Source: Fidelibacterota bacterium
GTDB lineage: Bacteria > Fidelibacterota > UBA2242
Assembly: GCA_003645845.1 (NCBI GenBank)
Contig: QNCV01000011.1
Coordinates: 1-20,586 of the forward strand
Length of the DNA stretch: 20,586 nucleotides
Reading direction: 5' to 3'
The notes beneath the pieces are model-generated. The model saw only the letters and a list, made by a program, of their open reading frames with translations. It was not told where the DNA came from and did not search any database. Every line of letters starts with the position of its first letter. The stretch's first letter is position 1. Made by a program: the position numbers and the translations under genes. Of the stretch, positions 1 through 7,534 are shown one piece after another.

Positions 1-93
1 ATACAGTTGGGTGAACATCCCAGAAATATCCAGCGTAAGCTGTTAAATTTTATATCACCCAGCAGTCGCCCAAAAGAAAAAAAACAGGAATAA
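1..93 (+). CDS. motA: Flagellar motor stator protein MotA, C-terminal end only
   Basis: Frame 1 is open from the window edge to a TAA at 91-93 and encodes the last 30 residues of a protein. The tail contains GEHPRNIQRKLLNFISP, which resembles the C-terminal cytoplasmic end of MotA/PomA proteins (Gly-x-x-Pro-Arg, then a Lys-Leu helix and a Pro-rich, charged end). MotA forms the inner-membrane pentamer of the stator, coupling ion flow to rotation through contact with FliG. The motB gene follows after 16 bases, the usual order and spacing for a motAB pair. Only the tail is visible, so the call rests on this short match plus the neighbour. The start and the four membrane helices lie outside the window. 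Confidence 0.85.
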   Translation: MQLGEHPRNIQRKLLNFISPSSRPKEKKQE

Positions 94-109
94 TTGAATC
101 GAGGATTGA

Positions 110-814
110 TTGGATAAGAAAAAAGACGAGGAAGAAGAATTAGAGCAACCGTCATCGCCGTTCTGGATGACAACTTATTCGGATATGGTCACATTACTGC
201 TGACTTTTTTCGTTCTAATGATTTCTTTTTCGAATTTGGATGAAGTTAAATTTGCCATGGCGGCAAACTCATTAAAAGGTGCGCTGGGTGTTATGAGACG
301 CTATCCGTCAGTGCGGAACAATCTGGGGATAGACAATAACGTGAGAGAACAACAGGGGGTTTACGATAGTGTCCGTGAAATCGAGAAGAAAGCTCAGGAA
401 TTGGGTATCGAAAACGATCTCAATGTCGAGTTCACCGAAACGGGGCTGCTCATTCAACTGGGGAACAATATATTGTTTGATTCCGGGAGCGATAAACTGA
501 AGCCGAAAGCCGCCCTTATTCTGGACGTTGTCGGCAAAACAATCCGGAATAACGCTTCGGAAGTACTGGTCAGCGGGCATACGGACAATGTTCCGATTAA
601 CACTCCGAGATTTCCTTCGAATTGGGAACTTTCTTCTGCCAGATCACTCTCAGTCGTTAAATATCTAATTGATAAGTGCCAGGTTCCGCCTAGAATTCTG
701 GGAGCGGTAGGCTACTCTGAATACCGTCCTCTGGTGCCCAACGACACTCCCGATCATCGTCATAAAAATCGACGGGTAGAATTTCTTGTCACCTGGCGTA
801 AGCCGGCAATTTGA
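110..814 (+). CDS. motB: Flagellar motor stator protein MotB (peptidoglycan-anchored)
   Basis: MotB is the stator subunit that carries the ion-binding aspartate and clamps the motor to peptidoglycan. The 234-residue product has an acidic/basic cytoplasmic N terminus, a single membrane helix at about 18-40 with the expected Asp at 25 (YSD, equivalent to E. coli Asp32), and a plug/linker region. A C-terminal OmpA-like domain at about 118-226 contains HTDN (157-160), NWELSSARS (171-179) and NRRVEF (220-225). The start is a TTG at 110 preceded by GAGG at 101-104. The next ATG, at Met20, would remove the N terminus and cut into the helix, so TTG is preferred. Whether protons or sodium drive the motor cannot be decided from this sequence. 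It follows motA closely and is separated from fliL by a long non-coding gap. Confidence 0.96.
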   Translation: MDKKKDEEEELEQPSSPFWMTTYSDMVTLLLTFFVLMISFSNLDEVKFAMAANSLKGALGVMRRYPSVRNNLGIDNNVREQQGVYDSVREIEKKAQELGIENDLNVEFTETGLLIQLGNNILFDSGSDKLKPKAALILDVVGKTIRNNASEVLVSGHTDNVPINTPRFPSNWELSSARSLSVVKYLIDKCQVPPRILGAVGYSEYRPLVPNDTPDHRHKNRRVEFLVTWRKPAI

Positions 815-857
815 AATTGTAAGAATAAAAATCTTTTAACGGAAAAAATAGATAGAG

Positions 858-873
858 CGGGAAATAATTTCCG
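858..873 (+). terminator. Weak stem-loop downstream of motB
   Basis: An imperfect hairpin (six pairs including one G-U, loop of four) lies 44 bases after the motB stop. It is followed by GTTGTCTTTG rather than a clean U-run, so it is at best a poor intrinsic terminator. It may instead act as an mRNA-end or processing structure, or be chance. Confidence 0.2.
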
Positions 874-992
874 GTTGTCTTTGTATATCAATTCTCTGTT
901 TCTATCCTTACAATCAATATTTTATTCATCGTACCGAGATCAGATTTCATTATCCCGGTCCCAATTTCTCTGAAATACAACAGTGTGTTCAG

Positions 993-1081
993 GGAATATC
1001 TCGTCGGTAATCGTTTAAAATGGGAGATAATACATTTCAGATAGTTTTAAAGATGCGCTCAATATTTTCCGGAATATCTCG
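993..1081. repeat. Pair of 11-bp direct repeats GGAATATCTCG
   Basis: GGAATATCTCG occurs at 993-1003 and again at 1071-1081, both in the same orientation and 78 bp apart. Both copies lie in the non-coding gap upstream of fliL. Paired sites of this kind can be binding sites for a transcription factor, and a distance close to a whole number of helical turns would suit cooperative binding. No factor is identified and chance recurrence is possible. Confidence 0.4.
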
Positions 1082-1116
1082 ATTTACACGGTTCAATGTA
1101 TTACAAGGGCTTTATG

Positions 1117-1131
1117 TGGCATGAATTTTGA
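1117..1131 (+). promoter_or_regulatory. Sigma54-like promoter element upstream of fliL
   Basis: TGGCATGAATTTTGA resembles the sigma54 consensus TGGCAYR-N4-TTGCW. The TGGCA half matches and the TTG has the correct spacing, but the -12 dinucleotide is GA in place of GC. It lies 50 bases before the fliL ATG, a suitable distance. Flagellar middle genes in many diderms use sigma54, which gives context. The altered -12 base lowers confidence. Confidence 0.3.
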
Positions 1132-1181
1132 GAAATTCCCCGTGAAATCGTCTGGTATTTTATTCAGAAGGACAATAGAGA

Positions 1182-2207
1182 ATGTTTGGGAGAAAGAAAA
1201 AAACAGAACCGGAAGCAGACAGTGCGATACCGTCTCGTGAAACGGAACCTGAAAAAAGCGGTAAAACATCCTCAAAACAGGCTGGGCAAGAGTCGAATAA
1301 TGTTCCTGAAAAAAAGGCCTTAAAAGATAACCCAAAAACACTTTCTAAGCCTATTAAAATTACAGGGATCGTACTTGCCGTTATTCTCATTAGCCTGGTA
1401 GCATTCTTTATTACCAAGAAAATTATTTTACCCCGATATCAGCATTATAAAGCCCAAAAAGAACTGATCGGAAGCAGAGAATCCTCAAAAGTGGAGGGGG
1501 AAGCTGACGGTTCTTTGGTAAACCGGGAATCAGAAAGAGAAAATGAAGTCTCTGACAAGCCTGAATCAGATCGATCAAACTCAAAACAACTTTCACTAGC
1601 CTCTGTTATCATTATTACTTCGCTAACGGTACTGATTGCCAGTTTGGCAACATTTTTTATTACTAAATCATTTCTCTTTTCAAAAAAAGTATCGGATGAT
1701 GAAAAAGATAACCCGGAGCAGAAAGAAACACCGATAGCTGTTAAAGTTTTAGCAATTGCTCTGATGGTTGTCATCATCGGTGCGGCCGCCTTCTTTACTA
1801 CCAAAGTCGTACTTTTGCCGCGATATCAGCGGTATAAAATTGAAAAGGAACTTTTAAAGAAAAATAATGAAGAGAAGAAATTGAAAAAGAAACCGAATCG
1901 GGAAATGGGGCAGATTTTTGAAATCAAAGATCTGACGGTCAATACTTTCGGTTCCGGGGGCCGGCGCTTTGTTGTAGCCGAATTTGCCGTTGAAACTCAC
2001 TCGAAGGAGACCTATAACGAGTTGGGGGTACGGGCGCCACAAATTCGCGATATGATTATAAGTTATTTGAGACATTACACGGCCGACCAAATCCTGTCTC
2101 TCTCTTTTCAGGAAAATTCCCGATCTGAATTGACAAAAAATATCAATGCACTATTGCATAGCGGGCCCATTGACAGCCTGTATTACAGCACTCTTGTTAT
2201 CCAATAA
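1182..2207 (+). CDS. fliL: FliL-like flagellar basal body protein with triplicated membrane segment
   Basis: FliL is a single-pass inner-membrane protein that surrounds and supports the stator. The last ~100 residues (about 243-341) carry the FliL periplasmic domain: LTVNTF, RRFVVAEFAVE, the APQIRDMIISYL block (285-296), the later KNINALL and a final YYSTLVIQ. The protein is 341 residues, about twice the usual length, because the N-terminal half holds three membrane helices (about 58-79, 139-160, 187-208) instead of one. Each ends in FF(I/T)TK, and helices 1 and 3 continue into LPRYQ(H/R)YK (83-90 and 212-219). An odd number of helices leaves the C-terminal domain periplasmic. The linkers are charged and low complexity. 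The ATG at 1182 is preceded by AGAAGG at 1166-1171. FliL identity is confident; the function of the extra helices is unknown. Confidence 0.88.
   Translation: MFGRKKKTEPEADSAIPSRETEPEKSGKTSSKQAGQESNNVPEKKALKDNPKTLSKPIKITGIVLAVILISLVAFFITKKIILPRYQHYKAQKELIGSRESSKVEGEADGSLVNRESERENEVSDKPESDRSNSKQLSLASVIIITSLTVLIASLATFFITKSFLFSKKVSDDEKDNPEQKETPIAVKVLAIALMVVIIGAAAFFTTKVVLLPRYQRYKIEKELLKKNNEEKKLKKKPNREMGQIFEIKDLTVNTFGSGGRRFVVAEFAVETHSKETYNELGVRAPQIRDMIISYLRHYTADQILSLSFQENSRSELTKNINALLHSGPIDSLYYSTLVIQ
1326..1853 (+). repeat. Internal repeat units within fliL (membrane segment copies)
   Basis: Residues 49-95 (1326-1466) and 176-224 (1707-1853) are related copies. Both begin with DNP, cross the membrane and end in YK-x-x-KEL; over residues 74-95 versus 203-224, 15 of 22 positions are identical. 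At DNA level AAAGATAACCC recurs (1323-1333, 1704-1714) and CGATATCAGC recurs (1434-1443, 1821-1830). A middle, more diverged copy at 1596-1667 shares the FFITK end of the helix but has lost the LPRYQ stretch. The pattern suggests tandem duplication of a coding segment followed by divergence. Confidence 0.8.
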
Positions 2208-2225
2208 ACAGAAAGTAACTGATAG

Positions 2226-3215
2226 ATGGCAAAAGTATTATCCCAGGAAGAAATTGATGCTCTGCTGACGAGTGTGTCGGCGGGCGAAAAATCATCTTCG
2301 GAAGTCGACTCCAAATACGATAAAGTATCCCTTTATGATTTCAAACATCCCAATCTGATATCCAAAGAGCAGTTGCGTATTCTTGAGAATATTCACGAGG
2401 GCTTTGTTCGCAATTTGGGAGTTTTCTTGTCAGCCCAATTACGCATGATCGTTGATATGAAATTATTGGCGGTTGACCAGATTATGTATTCGGAATTTGT
2501 GATGTCAATTGCTTCACCAGCTGCAACATATGTGGGAAATATCAAGTCACCCCATTCTCAATTTGTCATGGAAATCAGCCCCCAGCTTGTTGTCTTTATT
2601 GTGGAAAGGTTGTTCGGAGGACAGGGTAGTTTTAAACCCATCACCAGGCCGATTTCAGTGATAGAACGAAAAATAATGAACCGGGTGATTGAACGAATTT
2701 CCCAGGAAATTTCAAAAAACTGGTCAACAATCAGCAACGTAGAGTGCGAGTTTACTCGTTTTGAAAGCAATCCGGAGTTTGTCCAGATTGTTCCTGCCTC
2801 CGAACCGGTGGTGGTTGTGTCGATGGAAATCAAGGTGCGCGGAAATGCTACAATGTTGAATTTATGCTATCCATATATGTGGGTTTCCAATATTCTATCG
2901 AGTCCCGATGTTCAAAAAACCATTATGTTCGGCAGCATGGAAGCCTCTGAGAAGGAACGTGAAATTATCGAATCGAGTCTGAATTTAACTAAAGCGGACC
3001 TCGTCGCAATACTGGGGAAAAGTATTATTTCAATTAGGGATATTATCGAACTGAAGAAGGGGGATGTCATTCTGCTGAACCCAAAGATAAATTCAAGTAT
3101 TCCGATACTTATTCAAAATCATTACAAGTTTGATGGGATTATCGGTAATCGGAATTCCCACTATGCAGTGCGAATTCAGTCTGTAAATGAAGGAGAAACG
3201 ATTGATGAATATTGA
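2226..3215 (+). CDS. fliM: Flagellar motor switch protein FliM
   Basis: FliM links CheY-P to the rotor: it binds FliG above and FliN below in the C-ring. The 329-residue product has the N-terminal CheY-P binding motif EIDALL (9-14), a middle CheC-like domain (about 45-230) with the YSEFV segment (88-92) and the FGGQG loop (130-134), and a C-terminal SpoA domain (about 253-325) containing the LKKGDVI turn. Length is typical of the family. The ATG at 2226 follows fliL by 18 bases with no strong Shine-Dalgarno match, so translation may depend on coupling to fliL. The end overlaps the start of fliN. Retention of EIDALL implies control by a CheY encoded elsewhere. Confidence 0.97.
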   Translation: MAKVLSQEEIDALLTSVSAGEKSSSEVDSKYDKVSLYDFKHPNLISKEQLRILENIHEGFVRNLGVFLSAQLRMIVDMKLLAVDQIMYSEFVMSIASPAATYVGNIKSPHSQFVMEISPQLVVFIVERLFGGQGSFKPITRPISVIERKIMNRVIERISQEISKNWSTISNVECEFTRFESNPEFVQIVPASEPVVVVSMEIKVRGNATMLNLCYPYMWVSNILSSPDVQKTIMFGSMEASEKEREIIESSLNLTKADLVAILGKSIISIRDIIELKKGDVILLNPKINSSIPILIQNHYKFDGIIGNRNSHYAVRIQSVNEGETIDEY

Positions 3216-4083
3216 TGAGATGAAACGCCGTATTGAAGAAAACAAGGAAAAATATCTGAGTATCATCAGAGATGCATTAAATAATCAGTTTGGCAAAGAA
3301 TTCGGCATATCCAGCAGTAAGATTGAACCGGTTAGGACGCAAAATGAAGTCGGAAGTATTGAAGGACCCGTTGTGGCTTTACAGCTACAGACCACCACCG
3401 GAGTCGATAACCAGCATCTCTTTCTGTTTGATCCAAAGTTAGTATTACAGATTGTTGCCTGGTTGATTGAAGAAGAAGTGGATGAAACGATTACCGATGA
3501 ACATCTGGATGGTTTAAAAGAACTTGTTAATCAGATTATGGGGCAATTGCAGAGCACCTTGTCGGGTGATTCAGTTTCACTTGCGTTCGAAATAAAGGAC
3601 CCTGTCTTCAAAGAAGCCCCAGACTCCGACCTCTTTAGGGACATATCTGGCCAGGTCATGAAAACCACATATACGATTTCCGCGGAGGGTCTTGAATATT
3701 CCGTTTATCATTATTTATGGATGGAAACGGAAGATTTTCAGAGTGATTCCGCTGATCAGGATAATGAGATTTATCCGGCTGATTTTCAGACATTCAATAC
3801 TGCTTCTGTCAGCTCTGACAAACCCAGAAATATCGAAATGTTGATGGACGTACAACTTGAAATTTATGTCGAGTTGGGACGAAAGTCTATGTTTATAAAG
3901 GATATATTAAAACTAAGCAAAGGCGCAGTTGTAGAGTTGGAAAAAGCTGCCGGTGAACCTCTGGGAGTGTTTGTAAATGGTCGAAAATTTGCCGAAGGCG
4001 AGGTTGTGGTAGTCGATGATCAATTTGGCGTCAGAATTACACAATTGATTGGTCCGCAGGAACGTATTAAGAGTTTAGTATGA
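3205..4083 (+). CDS. fliN: Flagellar motor switch protein FliN, long FliY-like form with CheC-type motif
   Basis: FliN forms the bottom of the C-ring. The C-terminal SpoA domain (about 212-282) has the family pattern MDVQLEIYVELGRKSMFIKD, then LSKGAVVEL, followed by PLGVFVNGRKFAEGEVVVV. At 292 residues it is about twice the length of E. coli FliN, because a CheC/CheX-like domain precedes it, as in FliY. That domain holds one Asp-x3-Glu-x2-Asn motif (D102, E106, N109) with Pro133 after 23 residues; the CheC-family phosphatase consensus has 22. The start chosen is the ATG at 3205, eight bases after AGGAGA; an ATG at 3187 would add six residues but lies on the upstream side of that site. It overlaps fliM by 11 bases and fliO by four (ATGA). 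Phosphatase activity is inferred only. Confidence 0.94.
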   Translation: MNIDEMKRRIEENKEKYLSIIRDALNNQFGKEFGISSSKIEPVRTQNEVGSIEGPVVALQLQTTTGVDNQHLFLFDPKLVLQIVAWLIEEEVDETITDEHLDGLKELVNQIMGQLQSTLSGDSVSLAFEIKDPVFKEAPDSDLFRDISGQVMKTTYTISAEGLEYSVYHYLWMETEDFQSDSADQDNEIYPADFQTFNTASVSSDKPRNIEMLMDVQLEIYVELGRKSMFIKDILKLSKGAVVELEKAAGEPLGVFVNGRKFAEGEVVVVDDQFGVRITQLIGPQERIKSLV

Positions 4084-4631
4084 TTGGAAGAACGATGTAC
4101 AATGCCTTTAAACCAAAACAGAATTCCAAAGGACTTGCAATGGTTTTCATGACGATAGCCATTGTTGGAATGGTGCTGATGGCAACGAATTCGTATCAGG
4201 AATCATCGCTAAAAAGTAACAATAGCGCTTCTACTGACTCTACCCTGGCAAGTTCAATAAACCAGCAGCGATCTTCCTATTCGATCTATGCAATCCGGAC
4301 CGTAATCATCACGGTTTGTATTGTAGTGATTCTGTTTGTCATTGCAAATATTTACCGTCGTCAGAAACGATCTGATCTGCCGAATACATTCGATCTGAAG
4401 GTGTTGGGGCGAAAATATGTTTCAGCCAAACATTATTTGCTGCTTTTGAAGTTTAAAAAACGTCTGTTACTGGTTGGTGTCACCGATTCCTCGTTTGAGT
4501 TGCTTTGCGAGATTGATGATCAGGATGAATCGGACGATGAAGTTATGTTGAGAACCGATTCCTTTTCGGACCTGGTGCGGAAATACTCGCGCCGCAGGAA
4601 AACATCATTAGAAAATCCCGATAAGGAATAA
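4080..4631 (+). CDS. fliO: Flagellar export apparatus assembly protein FliO
   Basis: FliO helps assemble the FliP ring of the flagellar type III export gate. The product is 183 residues with membrane segments at about 18-36 and 70-91, a periplasmic Ser/Asn-rich loop between them, then a cytoplasmic FliO domain with LKVLGRKYVSAKHYLLLLKF and LLLVGVT (129-135). This is followed by an acidic stretch and a basic, probably disordered tail. FliO is poorly conserved, so position directly before fliP adds weight. The start at 4080 overlaps the fliN stop as ATGA; the ATG at 4095 (Met6) preceded by GGAAG is an alternative. Two membrane segments, rather than one cleaved or short N terminus, is a mild variation. 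Confidence 0.88.
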   Translation: MIGRTMYNAFKPKQNSKGLAMVFMTIAIVGMVLMATNSYQESSLKSNNSASTDSTLASSINQQRSSYSIYAIRTVIITVCIVVILFVIANIYRRQKRSDLPNTFDLKVLGRKYVSAKHYLLLLKFKKRLLLVGVTDSSFELLCEIDDQDESDDEVMLRTDSFSDLVRKYSRRRKTSLENPDKE

Positions 4632-4638
4632 TATATCG

Positions 4639-5385
4639 ATGCGAACTTCCATTAAAATAATAATAGTCCTGATTATTTTATTCATTCCGCTGGTGGTATC
4701 TGCACAGACTTCCCTGCCGAAGATATCTCTGGGGGTTGAAAATTCAGACAGCCCGTCAGACTTTGTTCAGACCATACAGATTGTTTTTTTGTTGACGGTT
4801 TTATCTCTGGCGCCCTCCATTCTTATTATGATGACTTCATTTACGCGTATAGTAATTATTTTTCATTTTCTGCGTTCAGCTCTGGCGACCCAAACAGTTC
4901 CATCCAATCAGATCTTGGCAAGTCTGGCGCTGTTTTTAACCTTTTTTATTATGAAGCCGGTGTTCAGTGAGGTCAACGAAAAGGCTTTACAGCCGTATTT
5001 GAATGAGGATATTTCTCAAACGGTGGCATTGAAAAATGCCGTCACTCCGCTTAAAACTTTTATGCTCAATCAGACAAAAGAGAGTGAACTCAGTATGTTT
5101 GTGGATTTATCCGGAGCGCCTGCGGTTCAGAGTCCTTCCGATTTACCGATTACAACCGTCATTCCCGCTTTTATTATCAGTGAGATAAAAACGGCGTTCC
5201 AGATCGGTTTCTTAATCTATCTACCCATGTTGTTGATTGATATTATTGTTGCCAGTACCCTGTTGTCAATGGGCATGATGATGTTACCTCCCATTATGAT
5301 ATCGATGCCTTTCAAGCTCTTACTCTTTGTGCTGGTTGACGGGTGGAATCTGGTTGTTGAATCTATTGTGAAAGGATTTGCCTAA
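4639..5385 (+). CDS. fliP: Flagellar type III export gate protein FliP
   Basis: FliP is the main subunit of the FliP5-FliQ4-FliR1 export gate. The 248-residue product begins with a signal peptide ending near Ala22 (VVSAQ), then a membrane segment with APSILIMMTSFTR (58-70), the block ATQTVPSNQILASLALFLT (83-101), a periplasmic stretch, and C-terminal helices including the methionine-rich MGMMMLPP (211-218). In structures of this family that methionine loop forms the gasket closing the pore. All family hallmarks and the length are normal. The ATG at 4639 follows AAGGAA at 4623-4628. It lies seven bases after fliO and is one base from fliQ, in a tight export-gate block. Confidence 0.98.
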   Translation: MRTSIKIIIVLIILFIPLVVSAQTSLPKISLGVENSDSPSDFVQTIQIVFLLTVLSLAPSILIMMTSFTRIVIIFHFLRSALATQTVPSNQILASLALFLTFFIMKPVFSEVNEKALQPYLNEDISQTVALKNAVTPLKTFMLNQTKESELSMFVDLSGAPAVQSPSDLPITTVIPAFIISEIKTAFQIGFLIYLPMLLIDIIVASTLLSMGMMMLPPIMISMPFKLLLFVLVDGWNLVVESIVKGFA

Positions 5386-5386
5386 A

Positions 5387-5656
5387 ATGACACCGGATTA
5401 CGTATTATTCATTGGAAAAAAAACTCTTTTGACGGCGATTTATGTTTTACTGCCGATACTTGGGAGTGGATTGGCTATCGGGCTGATTGTCGCGATTTTT
5501 CAGGCAATTACTCAAATTCATGAAATGACCCTGACCTTTATCCCGAAGATGGCGGTAATGGCGCTGGTTATTCTGCTGTTGATGCCGTGGTTTCTGGATG
5601 TTATCCTGACTTACACGCAGGATATTTTTAATCAAATAATATTGATTTCAAGGTAA
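5387..5656 (+). CDS. fliQ: Flagellar type III export gate protein FliQ
   Basis: FliQ forms the outer helices of the FliPQR gate. The product from the ATG at 5387 is 89 residues, the standard length, with two membrane hairpin helices (about 13-37 and 52-73) joined by the conserved loop FQAITQIHEMTLTFIPK. The preceding TTG at 5378 is open in the same frame but overlaps the fliP end. AAAGGA at 5371-5376 is well placed for 5387, so the ATG is the better start. The gene begins one base after the fliP stop and ends two bases before fliR, so the three gate genes are very likely translated together. Confidence 0.97.
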   Translation: MTPDYVLFIGKKTLLTAIYVLLPILGSGLAIGLIVAIFQAITQIHEMTLTFIPKMAVMALVILLLMPWFLDVILTYTQDIFNQIILISR

Positions 5657-5658
5657 CT

Positions 5659-6444
5659 ATGTTTGACCTTATTGACTATATTCAAACCTACCTGCCGATG
5701 TTTTTAATGATATTCTTTCGGCTTCTTGCTATTATTATGACGATGCCTGTTTTTGGTTATCAGACCGTATCAAGGGTCGTTCGTTTAATGCTGGCGGTGG
5801 TTTTGACAATTGTTGTCTTTATGGTTCATCCTAAGGTCATTATAGAAACCGGTTCTTTATTTGAAATGAGTTTTCTCATTTTGCGTGAAATCCTGATCGG
5901 GATGATTCTGGGATTCGGAGCCCGCCTAATTTTCGAAGGTATCACGATGGCGGGTAGTTTTATCGGTCGTCAGACAGGGCTGGCAATTGCCAATATTATA
6001 GATCCTACCAGCCAGGAGCAGGTTCCGATTATTAGCCAGTTCTGGTTGATGTTGATGATTGTGTATTTTTTTACCGTTAACGGGCATCAATTTTTAATCA
6101 ATATTCTGATGAAAAATATGTCTGTCATTCCGATTGGCGGCGGTCATTTTTCAGCGGCTCTGGGACAGACCTTAGTTGAAGGAGGTTCACAGGCGTTTAT
6201 CATTGCAATTCAGTTGGCGGCGCCGGTTATTGGTCTGTTGCTTATTGTCGATACCGCTCTGGCGCTTGTGGCCAGGGTCATGCCGCAAGTGAATATTTTC
6301 ATTGTTTCGCTGCCGTTGAAATTGGGGGTAGGCATATTTGGTGTCATCAGCTCGCTGAATATTTTTCAGATGCTGTATTACTCTTTTTTTGAACGATTGA
6401 CGATTTTTATGGGGAGCATTATCAGAGGTTTTAGCGGAAGTTAG
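5659..6444 (+). CDS. fliR: Flagellar type III export gate protein FliR
   Basis: FliR is the single-copy subunit that closes the helical FliP/FliQ assembly. The 261-residue product is mostly hydrophobic with about six membrane segments and the conserved core GFGARLIFEGITMAGSFIGR (85-104) followed by QTGLA, an Asp-Pro at 115-116, and NGH at 141-143. The second half includes the hydrophobic VIGLLLIVDTALALVARVMP segment typical of FliR/YscT proteins. Length is normal. AAGG at 5650-5653 precedes the ATG. The gene ends one base before flhB begins; in some lineages fliR and flhB are fused, but here a TAG separates them. Confidence 0.97.
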   Translation: MFDLIDYIQTYLPMFLMIFFRLLAIIMTMPVFGYQTVSRVVRLMLAVVLTIVVFMVHPKVIIETGSLFEMSFLILREILIGMILGFGARLIFEGITMAGSFIGRQTGLAIANIIDPTSQEQVPIISQFWLMLMIVYFFTVNGHQFLINILMKNMSVIPIGGGHFSAALGQTLVEGGSQAFIIAIQLAAPVIGLLLIVDTALALVARVMPQVNIFIVSLPLKLGVGIFGVISSLNIFQMLYYSFFERLTIFMGSIIRGFSGS

Positions 6445-6445
6445 T

Positions 6446-7531
6446 ATGGCAGAAAAACCCCTACAGGATAGAACTGAAAAAGCGACCTCCCGGCGTCGAG
6501 AGAGAGCAAGGGAGGAGGGCAACGTTGCCCGCAGCCAGGATTTGAATTCTGTTACTGTTTTATTTGCGGGCGTCATAGCCTTGCGGTTCTTAATGCCCCA
6601 ACTTGCCTCAAAAATAACTGGTTTTATTCGTTATGTATATGGCAATTTTACTGCTGTCAGCATTACTCCGGGAAGCCTACAGGTGCAATCCCTGGCCGTT
6701 GTTCAATATTTTATTCCAATATTAGCATTGATACTTTTGATTATCATGTTCTCCGGATTGGGCATTAATATTGTTCAGACAGGATTTATTTTATCGGCCA
6801 AGGCGTTGACACCGAAGCTTGAGAAACTCAATCCCCTGGAAGGGGTGAAACAACTCTTTTCTCTGCGTTCAGTTGTTGAGTTGATTAAGGGTGTTTTAAA
6901 GATGGTTATCGTTGGTATTTACGGTTTTGTCATTATTAAAAAGCACCTCGTCGAATTTTTGGTTCTTTCCAATACAACTATTGCAGGAATTGTGACATTT
7001 ATTGCAGGGGTTATGTTTGAGATCTTTGTTAAAATCGGCTTTTTAATGATTATTCTTGGTATCGCCGATTATTTCTACCAGCGCTGGAATTATGAAAAGA
7101 ACCTCAAAATGACCAAGCAGGAAGTCAAAGATGAAATGAAAGAACAGGAAAATCCGGAGATCAAAGGGCGAATTAAAAGTGCTCAGCGCCAGCTTGCCCG
7201 ACGGAGAATGATGGCGGCTGTACCGACGGCAACGGTGGTGGTAACCAATCCGACTCATATTGCCGTTGCCCTGAAATATGAGTTTAAAAATAAGACGGAT
7301 GCGCCGGAAGTTGTTGCCAAAGGACAACGTAAAGTCGCTGAACGCATAAAGGAAATTGCACGGGAAAATGGGGTTCCCGTTATTGAAAACAAGCCCTTGG
7401 CCCGGACGCTGTTTGAGTCGCTTGAAATCGGAATGCAGATTCCGGCTGTTTTTTACCAGGCTGTCGCAGAGATTTTGGCGCAGGTTTATAAAATGAAACG
7501 CGGTTTAGATTCCGCCGGAGCGCAGGTTTAA
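6446..7531 (+). CDS. flhB: Flagellar export switch protein FlhB
   Basis: FlhB switches export from rod/hook to filament substrates. The 361-residue product has a charged cytoplasmic N terminus (EKPLQDRTEKAT followed by arginines), four membrane segments (about 33-53, 84-107, 145-165 and 180-208), the charged linker with ENPEIKGRIKSAQRQLARRRM, and the self-cleaving motif Asn-Pro-Thr-His at 268-271. The autocleavage site is intact, so normal substrate switching is expected. The cytoplasmic domain ends in a short tail. GGAAG at 6436-6440 precedes the ATG. The FliK partner that triggers switching is not found in the window. Confidence 0.98.
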   Translation: MAEKPLQDRTEKATSRRRERAREEGNVARSQDLNSVTVLFAGVIALRFLMPQLASKITGFIRYVYGNFTAVSITPGSLQVQSLAVVQYFIPILALILLIIMFSGLGINIVQTGFILSAKALTPKLEKLNPLEGVKQLFSLRSVVELIKGVLKMVIVGIYGFVIIKKHLVEFLVLSNTTIAGIVTFIAGVMFEIFVKIGFLMIILGIADYFYQRWNYEKNLKMTKQEVKDEMKEQENPEIKGRIKSAQRQLARRRMMAAVPTATVVVTNPTHIAVALKYEFKNKTDAPEVVAKGQRKVAERIKEIARENGVPVIENKPLARTLFESLEIGMQIPAVFYQAVAEILAQVYKMKRGLDSAGAQV

Positions 7532-7534
7532 TCT

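Larger units (their letters stand above)
815..1181. other. 367-base intergenic region between motB and fliL
   Basis: No convincing gene is seen here in a cluster where most neighbours overlap or lie within 20 bases. The stretch contains an imperfect stem-loop at 858-873 (CGGGAA/TTTCCG with one G-U pair, without a clear T-run), a small inverted repeat ATTTC-TCT-GAAAT at 964-976, two copies of GGAATATCTCG at 993-1003 and 1071-1081, and a sigma54-like element at 1117-1131. A 34-codon ORF beginning at the ATG near 1020 has no ribosome binding site and resembles nothing known to me. The likely role is a promoter/regulatory region that starts the fliL-to-fliA transcription unit separately from motAB. 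That is inference from spacing. Confidence 0.6.

Noticed and set aside
1020..1124. 34-codon ORF in the motB-fliL gap
   Set aside because: No ribosome binding site and no recognisable sequence; chance ORFs of this size are common.
5378..5386. TTG start for fliQ at 5378
   Set aside because: It overlaps the fliP end and the ribosome site; the ATG at 5387 gives the standard 89-residue protein.
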